The position numbers and the translations under genes were made by a program. Below the pieces are notes generated by a model that worked only from the letters and a program-made list of their open reading frames with translations, searched no databases and was not told the origin of the DNA. Source: Planctomycetota bacterium (GTDB lineage: Bacteria > Planctomycetota > UBA8742 > UBA2392). From it: 64,000 nt of DNA. How positions within the stretch are numbered: position 1 is the stretch's first letter; each line of letters starts with the position of its first letter. The stretch is from contig JABTUE010000001.1 of assembly GCA_015075515.1 (NCBI GenBank), positions 124,001-188,000 on the forward strand, in the 5' to 3' direction. Shown here in pieces: positions 8,818-16,874 of the stretch.

Positions 8818-8868
8818 TAAAGGACTGCACAACCACACTGTGCCAACTGAAAGCGAGCGTTTGTAACG

Positions 8869-9045
8869 ATGAACACACTTGGAAGCTCTGACTTGGGCCA
8901 GACCGCGCTAGTGGTTGTCGCAATGGTTGTCGCGACCTGTAGCCTAGTAGTCTCTATACTCAATACCCTTCTCGTTCTTCACGTATTTAGGCTTGTTGGC
9001 AAGCCGCCGCGAGACGAGAGGGCCCCGGCGCCCACGGCAGTTTGA
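8869..9045 (+). CDS. Small single-span membrane protein
   Basis: A 58-residue open frame, MNTLGSSDLGQTALVVVAMV onward, with one long hydrophobic segment (about residues 13-40) and a basic then Pro/Ala-rich tail. The TGA stop overlaps the possible TTG start of the RHS frame. No family is recognised. It could be a small immunity or holin-like protein left from an earlier cassette, or a chance frame. The membrane-like profile and position inside the toxin island favour a real gene. Confidence 0.4.
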   Translation: MNTLGSSDLGQTALVVVAMVVATCSLVVSILNTLLVLHVFRLVGKPPRDERAPAPTAV

Positions 9046-10721
9046 GTGGATCGGCCACGCACCCCGCGGTGCCGTCCTTCCCCTCCGGCGGCAGCATGCA
9101 CGGCCCGAACCGGGTGCAGGACACGATCCTCGACGACGCCGGCGTGGTCGAAAAGACCTTGTTCCGGTGTGAAGACCAGCTTGGCAGTTTGATCGGCGTG
9201 ACAGACGCCACCGGCCGCAAGACTGACGAGTACGCCTACCTCGACTACGGCGCGCCGGTGCGCCGTGAAATTCGGCTGGACCTGCCCCGGGTGGACATCT
9301 ACTCGGTGGAAGACATCGCCCTCACGCCGTTCTTCTACATCAATCTGGCCAGCGCAAGCTCACCGGCAGCCGACCTGCAGGGCCGGTGCATCACCGCGGC
9401 CTCGCCGGAAGATGCTAACGGTAACTTCTGGAATGTGGCTAATATCGTTGAGGTCGGCACCCGTGAAGTAGCACCCGGCGTCACCAAGGGTTACCTCAAG
9501 GTGCTGGACGGCGAGAAGAACATGCTTGACGCGCTGGCCAACAACGAAACCCTGGGCGCCACGGTGTACACCTTCCACGACAAGGCCACCTACGGCAGTG
9601 CCTTGCAGCACACCTTTGGCGAGTGGAGCCACACGCCAGTCAACACCGGCGGCACCACGGGCACCACGGCGTTCCGCGACACGGCAGGCGACATCAAGAC
9701 CTTCATGAAGGGCTGGCTGCTGGTGCCGGCCGTGACCGAGCTTGGCTACCTCGAAATCACCAACGTGGACACCTCGCTCGATAAAGTGATCGTCAAGGGC
9801 GACGCCGACACCCTTTCCGGCATCGGCCAGCGCTACTGGCTGGTTGCACCCGCGGGCGTAAACCCGGAAACCGGCGCCATCGAAACCGACCCCTGCAAGA
9901 TGGGCAGCCCGTGGCTGTGGGCGGGCTACCACTACCGCGCCCCGATCGTCGGCTTCAGCAACCCCCCAGGCCAGAGCGCCGGAACCTACGGCGCCCAGAC
10001 CGGAAACAACAAACTGGGCAACTACCAGTGCTGGAACCGAGTCTACGAACCCAACACCGGAAGATGGACCACGCCAGACCCGGCGATGAGCCCTTGGTGG
10101 AACACGTGGGACTATGCACACAGCCAGCCACTTCAACGCTCAGACCCACATGGACTCGACGATTCCGGAGAAATTGATCAGTTTGACGGAGACGCCACAG
10201 TCACGATGGAGACCCCAACACTCCGCACCAAGACCGGAACTAAGAATCGAGAAGTTTGCATGAAAATTCGAATTGAAACCGACTCACCAGAGCTGGGTCA
10301 GTTGCTTATGGGACAAGGGGTCAATGAAAAAGTAAGGCTCGACACCTGGACTATGGAGAACGTCGATCCGCCGGTAGGCGAGGACGATTGGAAATACCCA
10401 AACGCTTGCGGTACTACCAAAAAGAACGTTCTTCGCAACCCCAAAACCGGTGAGCTAAAGCTAACTGAGGTTGTAGGACCGGGTGGAAAAAAGCACTGGG
10501 AGTTCGAGTTCTGTCTCGACCAGGAGCCGTGTACTGGTAAGGCATGCGGTTCGTTGGGATTGTTTGACAATGACACTGAAATAAAAATAACATTGAAGGT
10601 GTCAATTGAAGCTAGAAAGACAATCAAGGTAGGTAGAGCCAAGCTGCCAGATACAAAGTTCGATTGGCAGTCTGTTACTTTAGACGAAACCATCACAGTT
10701 GACTGCGAAGACTTCAAGTAG
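9042..10721 (+). CDS. Orphan RHS-repeat protein 3' end with variable tip
   Basis: The frame holds the distal part of an RHS/YD-repeat protein without the long upstream body. Residues about 40-75 (FRCEDQLGSLIGVTDATGRK) are a YD repeat unit. After about 220 residues comes the RHS core GNYQCWNRVYEPNTGRWTTP, which ends at DPHGLD near residue 370. The last 190 residues are an AT-richer tip of unknown fold with several cysteines (CMKIRIETD, CLDQEPC, CGSLGLF). RHS proteins encapsulate and release such tips as toxins. Only TTG or GTG starts exist before M19 (9096), so this may be a silent tip cassette and not an expressed gene. No membrane segment is seen. Confidence 0.75.
   Translation: MSGSATHPAVPSFPSGGSMHGPNRVQDTILDDAGVVEKTLFRCEDQLGSLIGVTDATGRKTDEYAYLDYGAPVRREIRLDLPRVDIYSVEDIALTPFFYINLASASSPAADLQGRCITAASPEDANGNFWNVANIVEVGTREVAPGVTKGYLKVLDGEKNMLDALANNETLGATVYTFHDKATYGSALQHTFGEWSHTPVNTGGTTGTTAFRDTAGDIKTFMKGWLLVPAVTELGYLEITNVDTSLDKVIVKGDADTLSGIGQRYWLVAPAGVNPETGAIETDPCKMGSPWLWAGYHYRAPIVGFSNPPGQSAGTYGAQTGNNKLGNYQCWNRVYEPNTGRWTTPDPAMSPWWNTWDYAHSQPLQRSDPHGLDDSGEIDQFDGDATVTMETPTLRTKTGTKNREVCMKIRIETDSPELGQLLMGQGVNEKVRLDTWTMENVDPPVGEDDWKYPNACGTTKKNVLRNPKTGELKLTEVVGPGGKKHWEFEFCLDQEPCTGKACGSLGLFDNDTEIKITLKVSIEARKTIKVGRAKLPDTKFDWQSVTLDETITVDCEDFK
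9069..9199 (+). repeat. RHS segment duplicated at 11499-11629
   Basis: These 131 bases recur at 11499-11629 with a single C/T difference. They encode the YD unit at the front of the orphan RHS frame. Near-identity over this length implies recent duplication or gene conversion. Confidence 0.93.
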
Positions 10722-10841
10722 TAGGGCCGCCTCCTTTGCGACATAACCGAAGACACGATGAAGGAAGTGCGATACTTTGAGAAGGCGTTCGGAGTGTCTA
10801 ACTTGTGTGGTTCGTGACGTTACGCATAGTTGCCGTCTCAT

Positions 10842-10851
10842 AAGGAGGTGT
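10842..10851 (+). promoter_or_regulatory. Strong ribosome binding site fixing the LRR start
   Basis: AAGGAGGTGT directly precedes ATG 10852. It selects this start over in-frame upstream ATGs and puts a lipoprotein signal at the N-terminus. Confidence 0.75.
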
Positions 10852-11496
10852 ATGCGCGTTCGCCGATTACTTATAATGCTCGCCACCACTGTTTGGGCCT
10901 ACTCTTGTTCATCTCCCTCCACCGGGGATCAAGCAGCGGCGCAGTTGCGGGCCAACGAGACAACCTTCGTTGTCACGACTACTTCTAGAGACATTACAGA
11001 CGCCGGGCTTGAGACGCTTTCGATGCGAAGCGAGGTGAACCTGATCGACCTATCGCTGTGCAAGAAGATCAGTGACTCTGGCATTGAATGGCTCACTCGC
11101 TTGCGAAAGCTTGAATCTCTGAGCATCGACGGATGCTCCGGACTGACGTCGCGGAGCGTTGTTACTATTTCTGGCATGTCATCTCTAAAATGGCTCGATA
11201 TAAGCTTGCCCATTGTAAACGATGAGAATGCAAAAGACCTGGTTCGGCTGTCTGGTCTGAAGACACTGTACATTGGAGACTCTGAATTGACTGACGAAGG
11301 AATTCCGTCCCTGCTCCGATTGAGAGCTCTCGAACGCCTAAGTCTTAACTATTGCCACAGGATCTCGATGCAAGGTCTGAGGGCCCTTGTTAGCCTTACC
11401 AGCCTCAAGTATCTGGCTGTGGTGGGAGTCAACTTGACTGATAGCGATTTGAAAGAGCTGCGTACGCTACTGCCCGACTGTGAAATAGACTCGTGA
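10852..11496 (+). CDS. Leucine-rich-repeat lipoprotein, possible immunity
   Basis: A 214-residue protein starting MRVRRLLIMLATTVWAYSC, a lipoprotein signal with Cys after AYS. The mature part is a run of LRRs of the RNI/cysteine-containing type, with units such as ITDAGLETLS, LIDLSLCKKISDSGIEWL and LERLSLNYCHRISMQGLRAL. It follows the orphan RHS tip by 130 bases and ends three bases before the second RHS fragment. The extracytoplasmic LRR and its position suggest immunity to, or interaction with, the RHS tip; this is inference. Base composition is lower in GC than the core genes. Confidence 0.72.
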   Translation: MRVRRLLIMLATTVWAYSCSSPSTGDQAAAQLRANETTFVVTTTSRDITDAGLETLSMRSEVNLIDLSLCKKISDSGIEWLTRLRKLESLSIDGCSGLTSRSVVTISGMSSLKWLDISLPIVNDENAKDLVRLSGLKTLYIGDSELTDEGIPSLLRLRALERLSLNYCHRISMQGLRALVSLTSLKYLAVVGVNLTDSDLKELRTLLPDCEIDS

Positions 11497-11498
11497 CT

Positions 11499-11629
11499 GT
11501 GCTGTCCTTCCCCTCCGGCGGCAGCATGCACGGCCCGAACCGGGTGCAGGACACGATCCTCGACGACGCCGGCGTGGTCGAAAAGACCTTGTTCCGGTGT
11601 GAAGACCAGCTTGGCAGTTTGATCGGCGT
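11499..11629 (+). repeat. Second copy of the RHS segment, cut by IS3
   Basis: Matches 9069-9199 with one mismatch. The match stops exactly where the IS3 element begins, and RHS sequence does not resume after the element. This is a truncated RHS remnant. Confidence 0.93.
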
Positions 11630-11690
11630 ATACCGCTCCCCTTGGAGTTGCAGCCACCCTTATTGAGGCCGATGATGGCTTTGGGAGGGT

Positions 11691-12026
11691 ATGAACATGG
11701 CAACCGAACTACCGCAGGACGAAGTGCAGCGCTGGACCGCCAAGCGCCGTGTGGCACTGGTCTTGAGCATCCTCAGGTGCGAGACGTCCGTGGCCGACGC
11801 CGCACGCAAGCACGGGCTTACCGTGGCCGAAATCGAGCAATGGCGCGAGAAGTTCCTGGCCGGCGCCGAGAACTCGTTGCGCTCACACCCCCGCAACGAC
11901 GAACAGCTCAAGGATCACGAGATCAAGCGCCTCAAGCAGAAGATCGGTGACCTGGTCATGGACAACCAAATCCTGCAGGAGGCCCTGAAACCCTACCGCC
12001 CTCAGGAGGGGACGTTGAACGAATAA
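11691..12026 (+). CDS. IS3-family transposase OrfA
   Basis: The 111-residue OrfA carries the HTH (ALVLSILRCETSVADAARKH, GLTVAEIEQW) and a C-terminal helix (IKRLKQKIGDLVMDNQILQE) of the leucine-zipper type used for multimerisation. It is the intact version of the frameshifted copy at 7590. OrfB lies in the -1 frame and overlaps its 3' end, so an OrfAB fusion by -1 frameshifting is expected from IS3 biology. No A6G slip site is obvious. Confidence 0.92.
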   Translation: MNMATELPQDEVQRWTAKRRVALVLSILRCETSVADAARKHGLTVAEIEQWREKFLAGAENSLRSHPRNDEQLKDHEIKRLKQKIGDLVMDNQILQEALKPYRPQEGTLNE

Positions 12027-12067
12027 GGCTGGTTCTGCCCAAGGCCTCCCAGCGAAGGATTTGCCGA

Positions 12068-12850
12068 GTGCTGAACCTGTGCCGAACTGTTCACCGTCCC
12101 CGTCCCTCGTCCGTGCGCGCGAGTATAGATGACGTGCTGGCGCAGCGCATCCATCAGCTGATCCAGCGATTCCCCACATGGGGCTACCGGCGCGTCTGGG
12201 CATGGCTGAAGCATCATGAAGGATTGACCGTGAACAAGAAGGCCGTCTACCGCGTCTTCAGGCTCAAACGCTGGTTTGTGACCCAGCGCAAGGCAACGCC
12301 GCGGCCAAGGGCCAAGGCCAGCCGCAGCGTCGCGGCAGGCAGCAACGAACGCTGGGCGATGGACGTAACTCATATTGATTGCGGGGCTGACGGTTGGGGC
12401 CATCTGGCGGCTGTGATCGACTGCCATGACCGACAGATCATGGGCTACGAGTTCGCGTTGAGGTCGCGGGCCAAAGAAGCGGAACGTGCCTTGGAAGAAG
12501 CCTGCCTGGCAAGATTCGGGACGCTGCGGCCGGATGGAGCCACGCCGGTGATCCGTAGCGACAACGGGCTGATCTTCCAGAGCAAGCGCTTCCGGGCTGC
12601 CTGCAAGGACTATCGGCTCAGCCAAGAGTTCGTCACGCCCTACACGCCCGAGCAGAACGGCATGATCGAAAGGTTCTTCCGCAGCCTGAAAGAGGAGTGC
12701 GTGTGGCTGCAGAACTTCGATGACTTTGAGCAGGCCAAGGCGGCAGTAGCAAGCTGGATCCGGTTCTACAACTCAGAACGGCCGCACCAGTCATTGAACT
12801 ACATGAGCCCGGAACAGTTCCGGGCCCAACAAGCAAACCAGGTGGCTTGA
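12068..12850 (+). CDS. IS3-family transposase OrfB (integrase core)
   Basis: A 260-residue DDE integrase. The catalytic residues sit in AMDVTHID (first Asp), VIRSDNGLIF (second Asp) and EQNGMIERFFRSLKEE (Glu). An N-terminal HTH_21-type segment (IHQLIQRFPTWGYRRVWAWL) precedes them. The frame is open upstream to at least 12014, overlapping orfA in the -1 frame, so the functional product is probably an OrfAB fusion. The sequence resembles the IS2-like group. No inactivating lesion is visible, so the element may still be mobile. Confidence 0.92.
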   Translation: MLNLCRTVHRPRPSSVRASIDDVLAQRIHQLIQRFPTWGYRRVWAWLKHHEGLTVNKKAVYRVFRLKRWFVTQRKATPRPRAKASRSVAAGSNERWAMDVTHIDCGADGWGHLAAVIDCHDRQIMGYEFALRSRAKEAERALEEACLARFGTLRPDGATPVIRSDNGLIFQSKRFRAACKDYRLSQEFVTPYTPEQNGMIERFFRSLKEECVWLQNFDDFEQAKAAVASWIRFYNSERPHQSLNYMSPEQFRAQQANQVA

Positions 12851-12976
12851 CTTCAGGGGAGCACTACAAGGGCGCTTCAAGCCCCAGGCCAATCGAAAAG
12901 AGTTGGTTGGTATCCATGCCCTCATGCTAAACTCAACCCGCCGTTTCCACACCAGACAGCGAGGAACCTCTTTTCC

Positions 12977-13858
12977 GTGGACTGTTACAACCACACGATT
13001 CACATCGCGGGTACATGGCCCACGTTCCGCAATGACATGGAGGTTTGCGGGACGATAGAGACCGCCCTGACAGAGCTTCACAAGTACGTCGCGTTGGCAA
13101 AAGCCGGCGGAAGTGAATCGGCGTCCGAAGACGGCAAGCTTGTTCGCAAGTCGCTGGATGCCAGGTACGGGGAGCACTGCAAGATGTTCCCGGCGACCAG
13201 AACGGCGCTCTCGGCTTTCAATCTTGTGCGCGCCCGGAACTGGCGAATCATTGACCCATTCAACACGGACGACATGGAGCGAGTCTGGTTGGTAGTCCGC
13301 GACAACGCCATTGAGATCAAGGAGTGGGATGGTTCAGGCTATGAAACCTCTCCTGCGCATCAAGACATCACCGAAGCAATTTCGGCGACGACTGATCACG
13401 CGGGCAATCAAGAACGGTCTGCGGATGTATTCATTTTTCTGGGGCACTCCTCTCCGGTGAAGGGCCCAAACACGTTGCTAACCGGTACAGCCATGGATTC
13501 CGATGAAGGCCCCACCGCAAAGGCCTTTGCGGAAGCTGCCAAGAAGTGTAAGGGCATCGCCATATTGCTGGCGTGCGATTCAGTGTCCATGAAATCACTG
13601 TTCCCAAATGCCCAGTGTGTTATGGGATTTGCCTGGTGCGTTTTGCAGAAGAAGGCGGCCGAAGTAGCGGGGATGCTTGCCGATGTTCTTGAGTACAATC
13701 GCGGCGACCCGGCCTTCACATGGAACAAATTTCGGGCGGAGGTGCATGCGCGAAGCAAGGCGATTGCGATTGGAGGCGTTTTTGATCCTCCGGGTGCCGG
13801 CGGGAAAATTGCAAGCTGTAAAGCGGACAATACGCCCATCTGGGAGGTCCCGAGGTGA
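12977..13858 (+). CDS. CHAT/caspase-like protease-domain protein
   Basis: A 293-residue protein with a GTG start preceded by GAGG. The second half resembles a CHAT-type clan CD peptidase. DVFIFLGHSS supplies a candidate catalytic His157, IAILLACDSVS a candidate Cys200, and CVMGFAWCVLQKKAAEVAGM matches the post-Cys strand-helix of CHAT proteins. The N-terminal 140 residues are unrecognised and may bind a partner or sense a signal. There is no signal peptide. The gene overlaps the MORN-repeat membrane gene by four bases (GTGA), pointing to an effector/partner pair. The alternative is a degenerate RHS tip. The family call comes from motif order, not a profile search. Confidence 0.5.
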   Translation: MDCYNHTIHIAGTWPTFRNDMEVCGTIETALTELHKYVALAKAGGSESASEDGKLVRKSLDARYGEHCKMFPATRTALSAFNLVRARNWRIIDPFNTDDMERVWLVVRDNAIEIKEWDGSGYETSPAHQDITEAISATTDHAGNQERSADVFIFLGHSSPVKGPNTLLTGTAMDSDEGPTAKAFAEAAKKCKGIAILLACDSVSMKSLFPNAQCVMGFAWCVLQKKAAEVAGMLADVLEYNRGDPAFTWNKFRAEVHARSKAIAIGGVFDPPGAGGKIASCKADNTPIWEVPR

Positions 13859-14472
13859 TCCCTATAGTGCCAGCTGCTTCAGTTGGGATAGGTCGAGTCA
13901 AATGGCTAGCTCTGGTCGTTGGATTCGCTGGCTGCTTGTCCTACGTAGCATGGCTGGTTTCCATCAACATGCCCAACGCCGCTGTGGATGTCGAGTATTG
14001 GGAATCCGTCAGGGTTGCTGGCATTCTGGTGTGGCATGGCCAGGTGAAGTCGCGGCACCAGTACCTGACGGACGCTGACGGTCAACCCAAATACGAACAC
14101 AACGGTGTCCTGTATCCCGGGAAGATTCCAGATGGCTGGTGCTACGCCTGGCACCGCAACGGACAACTCCGCCGCCGCGAGCTTTGGCACGACGGCCAAA
14201 GTCGGTACACCAGAAACACGATTTTTGTCGAAGCGTTTGACGACCGTGGCAACCTGACGCGGCGCATTGTAGGCGGCTCGGCGGGAACCGACACCACATG
14301 GTACCCGTCGGGGCGACCCCACATCCATATCGAGATGACCTACAACGACACCCCCCACGGCGAGACCATCGAGTGGGATGAGTCCGGAAACATCATCTCA
14401 CGCAAGACCTACGAGCACGGCGTCCTGATACGGGAATCGCCCTCCTCCGACAGCACCACGGAAACGAAGTAA
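13855..14472 (+). CDS. Membrane-anchored MORN-repeat protein, possible antitoxin
   Basis: A 205-residue protein. One transmembrane helix lies at about residues 16-37 (VKWLALVVGFAGCLSYVAWL). The C-terminal part has MORN/YwqK-type repeats: GWCYAWHRNGQLRRRELWHD, TTWYPSGRPHIHIEMTYNDT and PHGETIEWDESGNI. YwqK-like proteins serve as immunity or antitoxin partners in contact-dependent toxin loci. The GTG start overlaps the stop of the CHAT-like gene, so synthesis is coupled. It is probably anchored in the inner membrane facing the periplasm. The antitoxin role is inferred from family and context. Confidence 0.6.
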   Translation: MIPIVPAASVGIGRVKWLALVVGFAGCLSYVAWLVSINMPNAAVDVEYWESVRVAGILVWHGQVKSRHQYLTDADGQPKYEHNGVLYPGKIPDGWCYAWHRNGQLRRRELWHDGQSRYTRNTIFVEAFDDRGNLTRRIVGGSAGTDTTWYPSGRPHIHIEMTYNDTPHGETIEWDESGNIISRKTYEHGVLIRESPSSDSTTETK

Positions 14473-14557
14473 CCCGCACCGGTTCACCGGCATCTACGGT
14501 CTGTTGGCCAGCAGCCCCGGCCTTGTCGTGGGGAATGGGGCCTGTGCCGACAGTTGC

Positions 14558-16009
14558 CTACAGCTGCACCCACACGCTCTTGGTCTGGGTCATGGCAGCC
14601 AGCGCCTGTAAACCCATTTCGCGGCCGTAACCGCTTTGCTTGTAGCCGCCGTAGGGCACCGCGCTGTCGTACCAGTTGTAGCAGTTCACCCACACCGCAC
14701 CGGCCTTGATCGCCTTGGCGTACTTGTGGGCCTTGCTGACATCGCGCGTCCAGACGCCGGCGGCCAGGCCGTAGGGGTTGCCGTTGGCCTTTTCGACCAG
14801 CTCGTCGAAGCTCTCGAACTTCTGCACGGCCAGCACGGGGCCGAAGATCTCCTCACGGGCGATGGTCATTTCGGGCTTCACGTCGGCAAACACGGTGGGC
14901 TTGATGTAGTAGCCCTTGTCGCCCATGCGTTCGCCGCCGGCGACCAGGCGGGCGCCTTCTTTCTTGCCCGATTCGATGTACCGGAGCGTGGTTTCAAACT
15001 GGCCCCTGTTGTTCTGGGGGCCCCAGCGGGTCTGGTCGTCCAGCGGATCTCCGCCGACCATTTTGGCGGCACGGGCGGCCAGTTTCTCGACCACTTCGTC
15101 GTGGACTTTGGCCTCGACAAACAGGCGCGAGCCGGCGGTGCAGACTTCGCCCTTGTTATAGAAGATCGCGGCCTGGGCGCCCTTGATGGCGGTTTCGATA
15201 TCGGCGTCGGCGAACACGACATTGGGGCTTTTGCCGCCGAGTTCCATGGTGAGTTTCTTGAGTGTCGGCGCGGCGTCGCGGATCATCTTGATGCCCACGT
15301 CGTTGCCGCCGGTAAAGCTGATGGCGGCGATGTCGGGGTGTTCCACGATCATCTGGCCGATTTCGCTGCCGCGGCCGTTGAGCACGGCCACCACGCCGGC
15401 GGGCACGCCCGCGGCGGCGATGCATTCGCCCAGAAGATTGGCCGTCAGCGGCGTGACGTTGGCGGGCTTGAGGATACAGGCGTTGCCGGCGGCGATCGCG
15501 GGCGCGATCTTGCGCGCGGCCATGATCAGCGGGAAGTTCCAGGGCGTGATGCCGGCGACAATGCCCAGCGGCTCGCGCAGCGTGTACACGAACAGCCCGT
15601 CGTTGACCGGGATGGTTTCGCCCTGAATCGAGCGCAGCACGCCGGCGAAATACTTGAAATGGTCGGCCGCCATCGGCACGTCAATGTTGAAGCACTCGCT
15701 GTAGGGCTTGCCGGAATCCATGGCCTCCAGCGCGGCGAACTCCTGGCGGCGCTTCATGATCTCGTCGCCGACCTTCCAGATCGCGCTGCTGCGTTTGGCC
15801 GGGGGCAGGGCCGCCCAGGCCGGCTGGGCCTTTTTGGCAAGGTCCACGGCGCGTTCCAGATCAGCGCGGCCGGCGCAGGCCATTTTGGCGATCACCTGCT
15901 CGTTGGCCGGGTTGACGGTCTCGAACGTGCGGCCGTCGGCGGCGTCCACGAATTCATTGTTAATGAAAAGCTTGGTCGGGAAGGTCTTGGGCGGTTCGAT
16001 CAGGGCCAT
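14558..16009 (-). CDS. NAD(P)-dependent aldehyde dehydrogenase
   Basis: A 483-residue class I/II-type ALDH that oxidises an aldehyde to the acid. Hallmarks are the oxyanion Asn in ITPWNFPLIMAARK, SFTGGNDVG at the cofactor site, the general base Glu in MELGGKSPNVVF, and the nucleophile Cys in NKGEVCTAGSRLF. EEIFGPVL and the C-terminal PYGGYKQSGYGREMG are also typical. The closest resemblance is to the betaine/phenylacetaldehyde/retinal group, so the substrate is undefined. AAAGGAA precedes the ATG. It is the last gene of the minus-strand block. Confidence 0.92.
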   Translation of the reverse strand: MALIEPPKTFPTKLFINNEFVDAADGRTFETVNPANEQVIAKMACAGRADLERAVDLAKKAQPAWAALPPAKRSSAIWKVGDEIMKRRQEFAALEAMDSGKPYSECFNIDVPMAADHFKYFAGVLRSIQGETIPVNDGLFVYTLREPLGIVAGITPWNFPLIMAARKIAPAIAAGNACILKPANVTPLTANLLGECIAAAGVPAGVVAVLNGRGSEIGQMIVEHPDIAAISFTGGNDVGIKMIRDAAPTLKKLTMELGGKSPNVVFADADIETAIKGAQAAIFYNKGEVCTAGSRLFVEAKVHDEVVEKLAARAAKMVGGDPLDDQTRWGPQNNRGQFETTLRYIESGKKEGARLVAGGERMGDKGYYIKPTVFADVKPEMTIAREEIFGPVLAVQKFESFDELVEKANGNPYGLAAGVWTRDVSKAHKYAKAIKAGAVWVNCYNWYDSAVPYGGYKQSGYGREMGLQALAAMTQTKSVWVQL

Positions 16010-16094
16010 GGCGGTTCCTTTCGCGAGGCGCGAGTGTACCGGGCGTGTCGCGGGGTTCCAGTGCGGGGGCCGGGAATCGGGGCGAGGGTGTTGT

Positions 16095-16856
16095 CTAGGC
16101 CTGACGCTCGCGGGCGCGTTCGGTCACGTCGCGCGAATCGGGGTCTCCGGCGCGCTCGGCAATGGTTTTGGCCGTGACCTGGCGGAAGTACCGCGGCACG
16201 ACCGGCGCGCGCGGGATTTCCTGCCATGATTTCACGCCGGTCAACTGGTGCCAGGCCGCCAGCCCCAGAAACATCGGCGTCAGCGCCAGCTCGGCGCCGA
16301 TGGCCGTGACACGCGACTGATCCCAGCGGCCGGGGTACGCCGCCAGCCCGGTGCCGAACACCACGGCGCGGGGCGCGGCCTGTTCGCACAGCTTTTCGGG
16401 CTCCAGAAGCCGGTCGCCCGATTCGCGCCGCGCCAGACCGCCGGCCAGCACAAAACGCGCGGTCATGACCTCGTCGCGCCGCGCGTCCAGCACCGGCCAG
16501 AACTCCTGGCCGTCCTTGAACGGCACCGCCACCTGCGCCAGATACTGCAACACCATGGCCTCAAAGCACGGCACGCCCACGGCCGGGCGGTCCAGCCCGT
16601 GGGCGATGCCCTGGGCGGTGGCCAGCCCGATGCGCAGGCCGGTGTAGCTGCCGGGGCCGCAGTTGACGGCCACCACGTCTATCTGGTTGCGGGCCAGTTT
16701 GGCGCGCGCCAGCGCGCGATCCACACAGGGCATAAGCTGCGCGCCGTGGCTGCGCGCGCCCGGAACCGTCACCTCCGACAACAGCGAACCGTCGCGCACC
16801 AGCGCCGCGCCGCCGCTGTCGCCCGAAGACTCAATGGCCAGAATCACCAGACCCAT
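16095..16856 (-). CDS. tsaB: tRNA threonylcarbamoyladenosine protein TsaB
   Basis: TsaB is the scaffold partner of TsaD/TsaE in making the t6A37 modification of ANN-decoding tRNAs. The 253-residue product begins MGLVILAIESSGDSGGAALV, the ASKHA-fold phosphate-1 region. It contains VNCGPGSYTGLRIGLATAQG, the most diagnostic motif of the family. The C-terminal domain is divergent as usual. It lies 18 bases downstream of glmM on the same strand and is probably co-transcribed. An N-acetyltransferase (RimI), often adjacent, is not present. Confidence 0.93.
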   Translation of the reverse strand: MGLVILAIESSGDSGGAALVRDGSLLSEVTVPGARSHGAQLMPCVDRALARAKLARNQIDVVAVNCGPGSYTGLRIGLATAQGIAHGLDRPAVGVPCFEAMVLQYLAQVAVPFKDGQEFWPVLDARRDEVMTARFVLAGGLARRESGDRLLEPEKLCEQAAPRAVVFGTGLAAYPGRWDQSRVTAIGAELALTPMFLGLAAWHQLTGVKSWQEIPRAPVVPRYFRQVTAKTIAERAGDPDSRDVTERARERQA

Positions 16857-16874
16857 TGCCGTTTCCCCGCCAGG

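Larger units (their letters stand above)
11629..12868 (+). mobile_element. IS3-family insertion sequence, complete
   Basis: About 1,240 bp with orfA and orfB in overlapping frames. The ends carry imperfect inverted repeats sharing GCTCCCCT: left TATACCGCTCCCCT, and right TGTAGTGCTCCCCT on the other strand (12855-12868). GGCG lies at 11625-11628 and at 12871-12874 and may be a target duplication if the right end is two bases further on. Boundaries are good to a few bases. Confidence 0.85.

Noticed and set aside
11625..12874. GGCG target-site duplication for the intact IS3
   Set aside because: It matches only if the right end is moved two bases beyond the inverted repeat, so it may be chance.
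14636..16177. Long open frame antisense to the aldehyde dehydrogenase (513 codons)
   Set aside because: The codon pattern is the mirror of a strongly conserved gene on the other strand; the translation is Gly/His/Val-rich without motifs.
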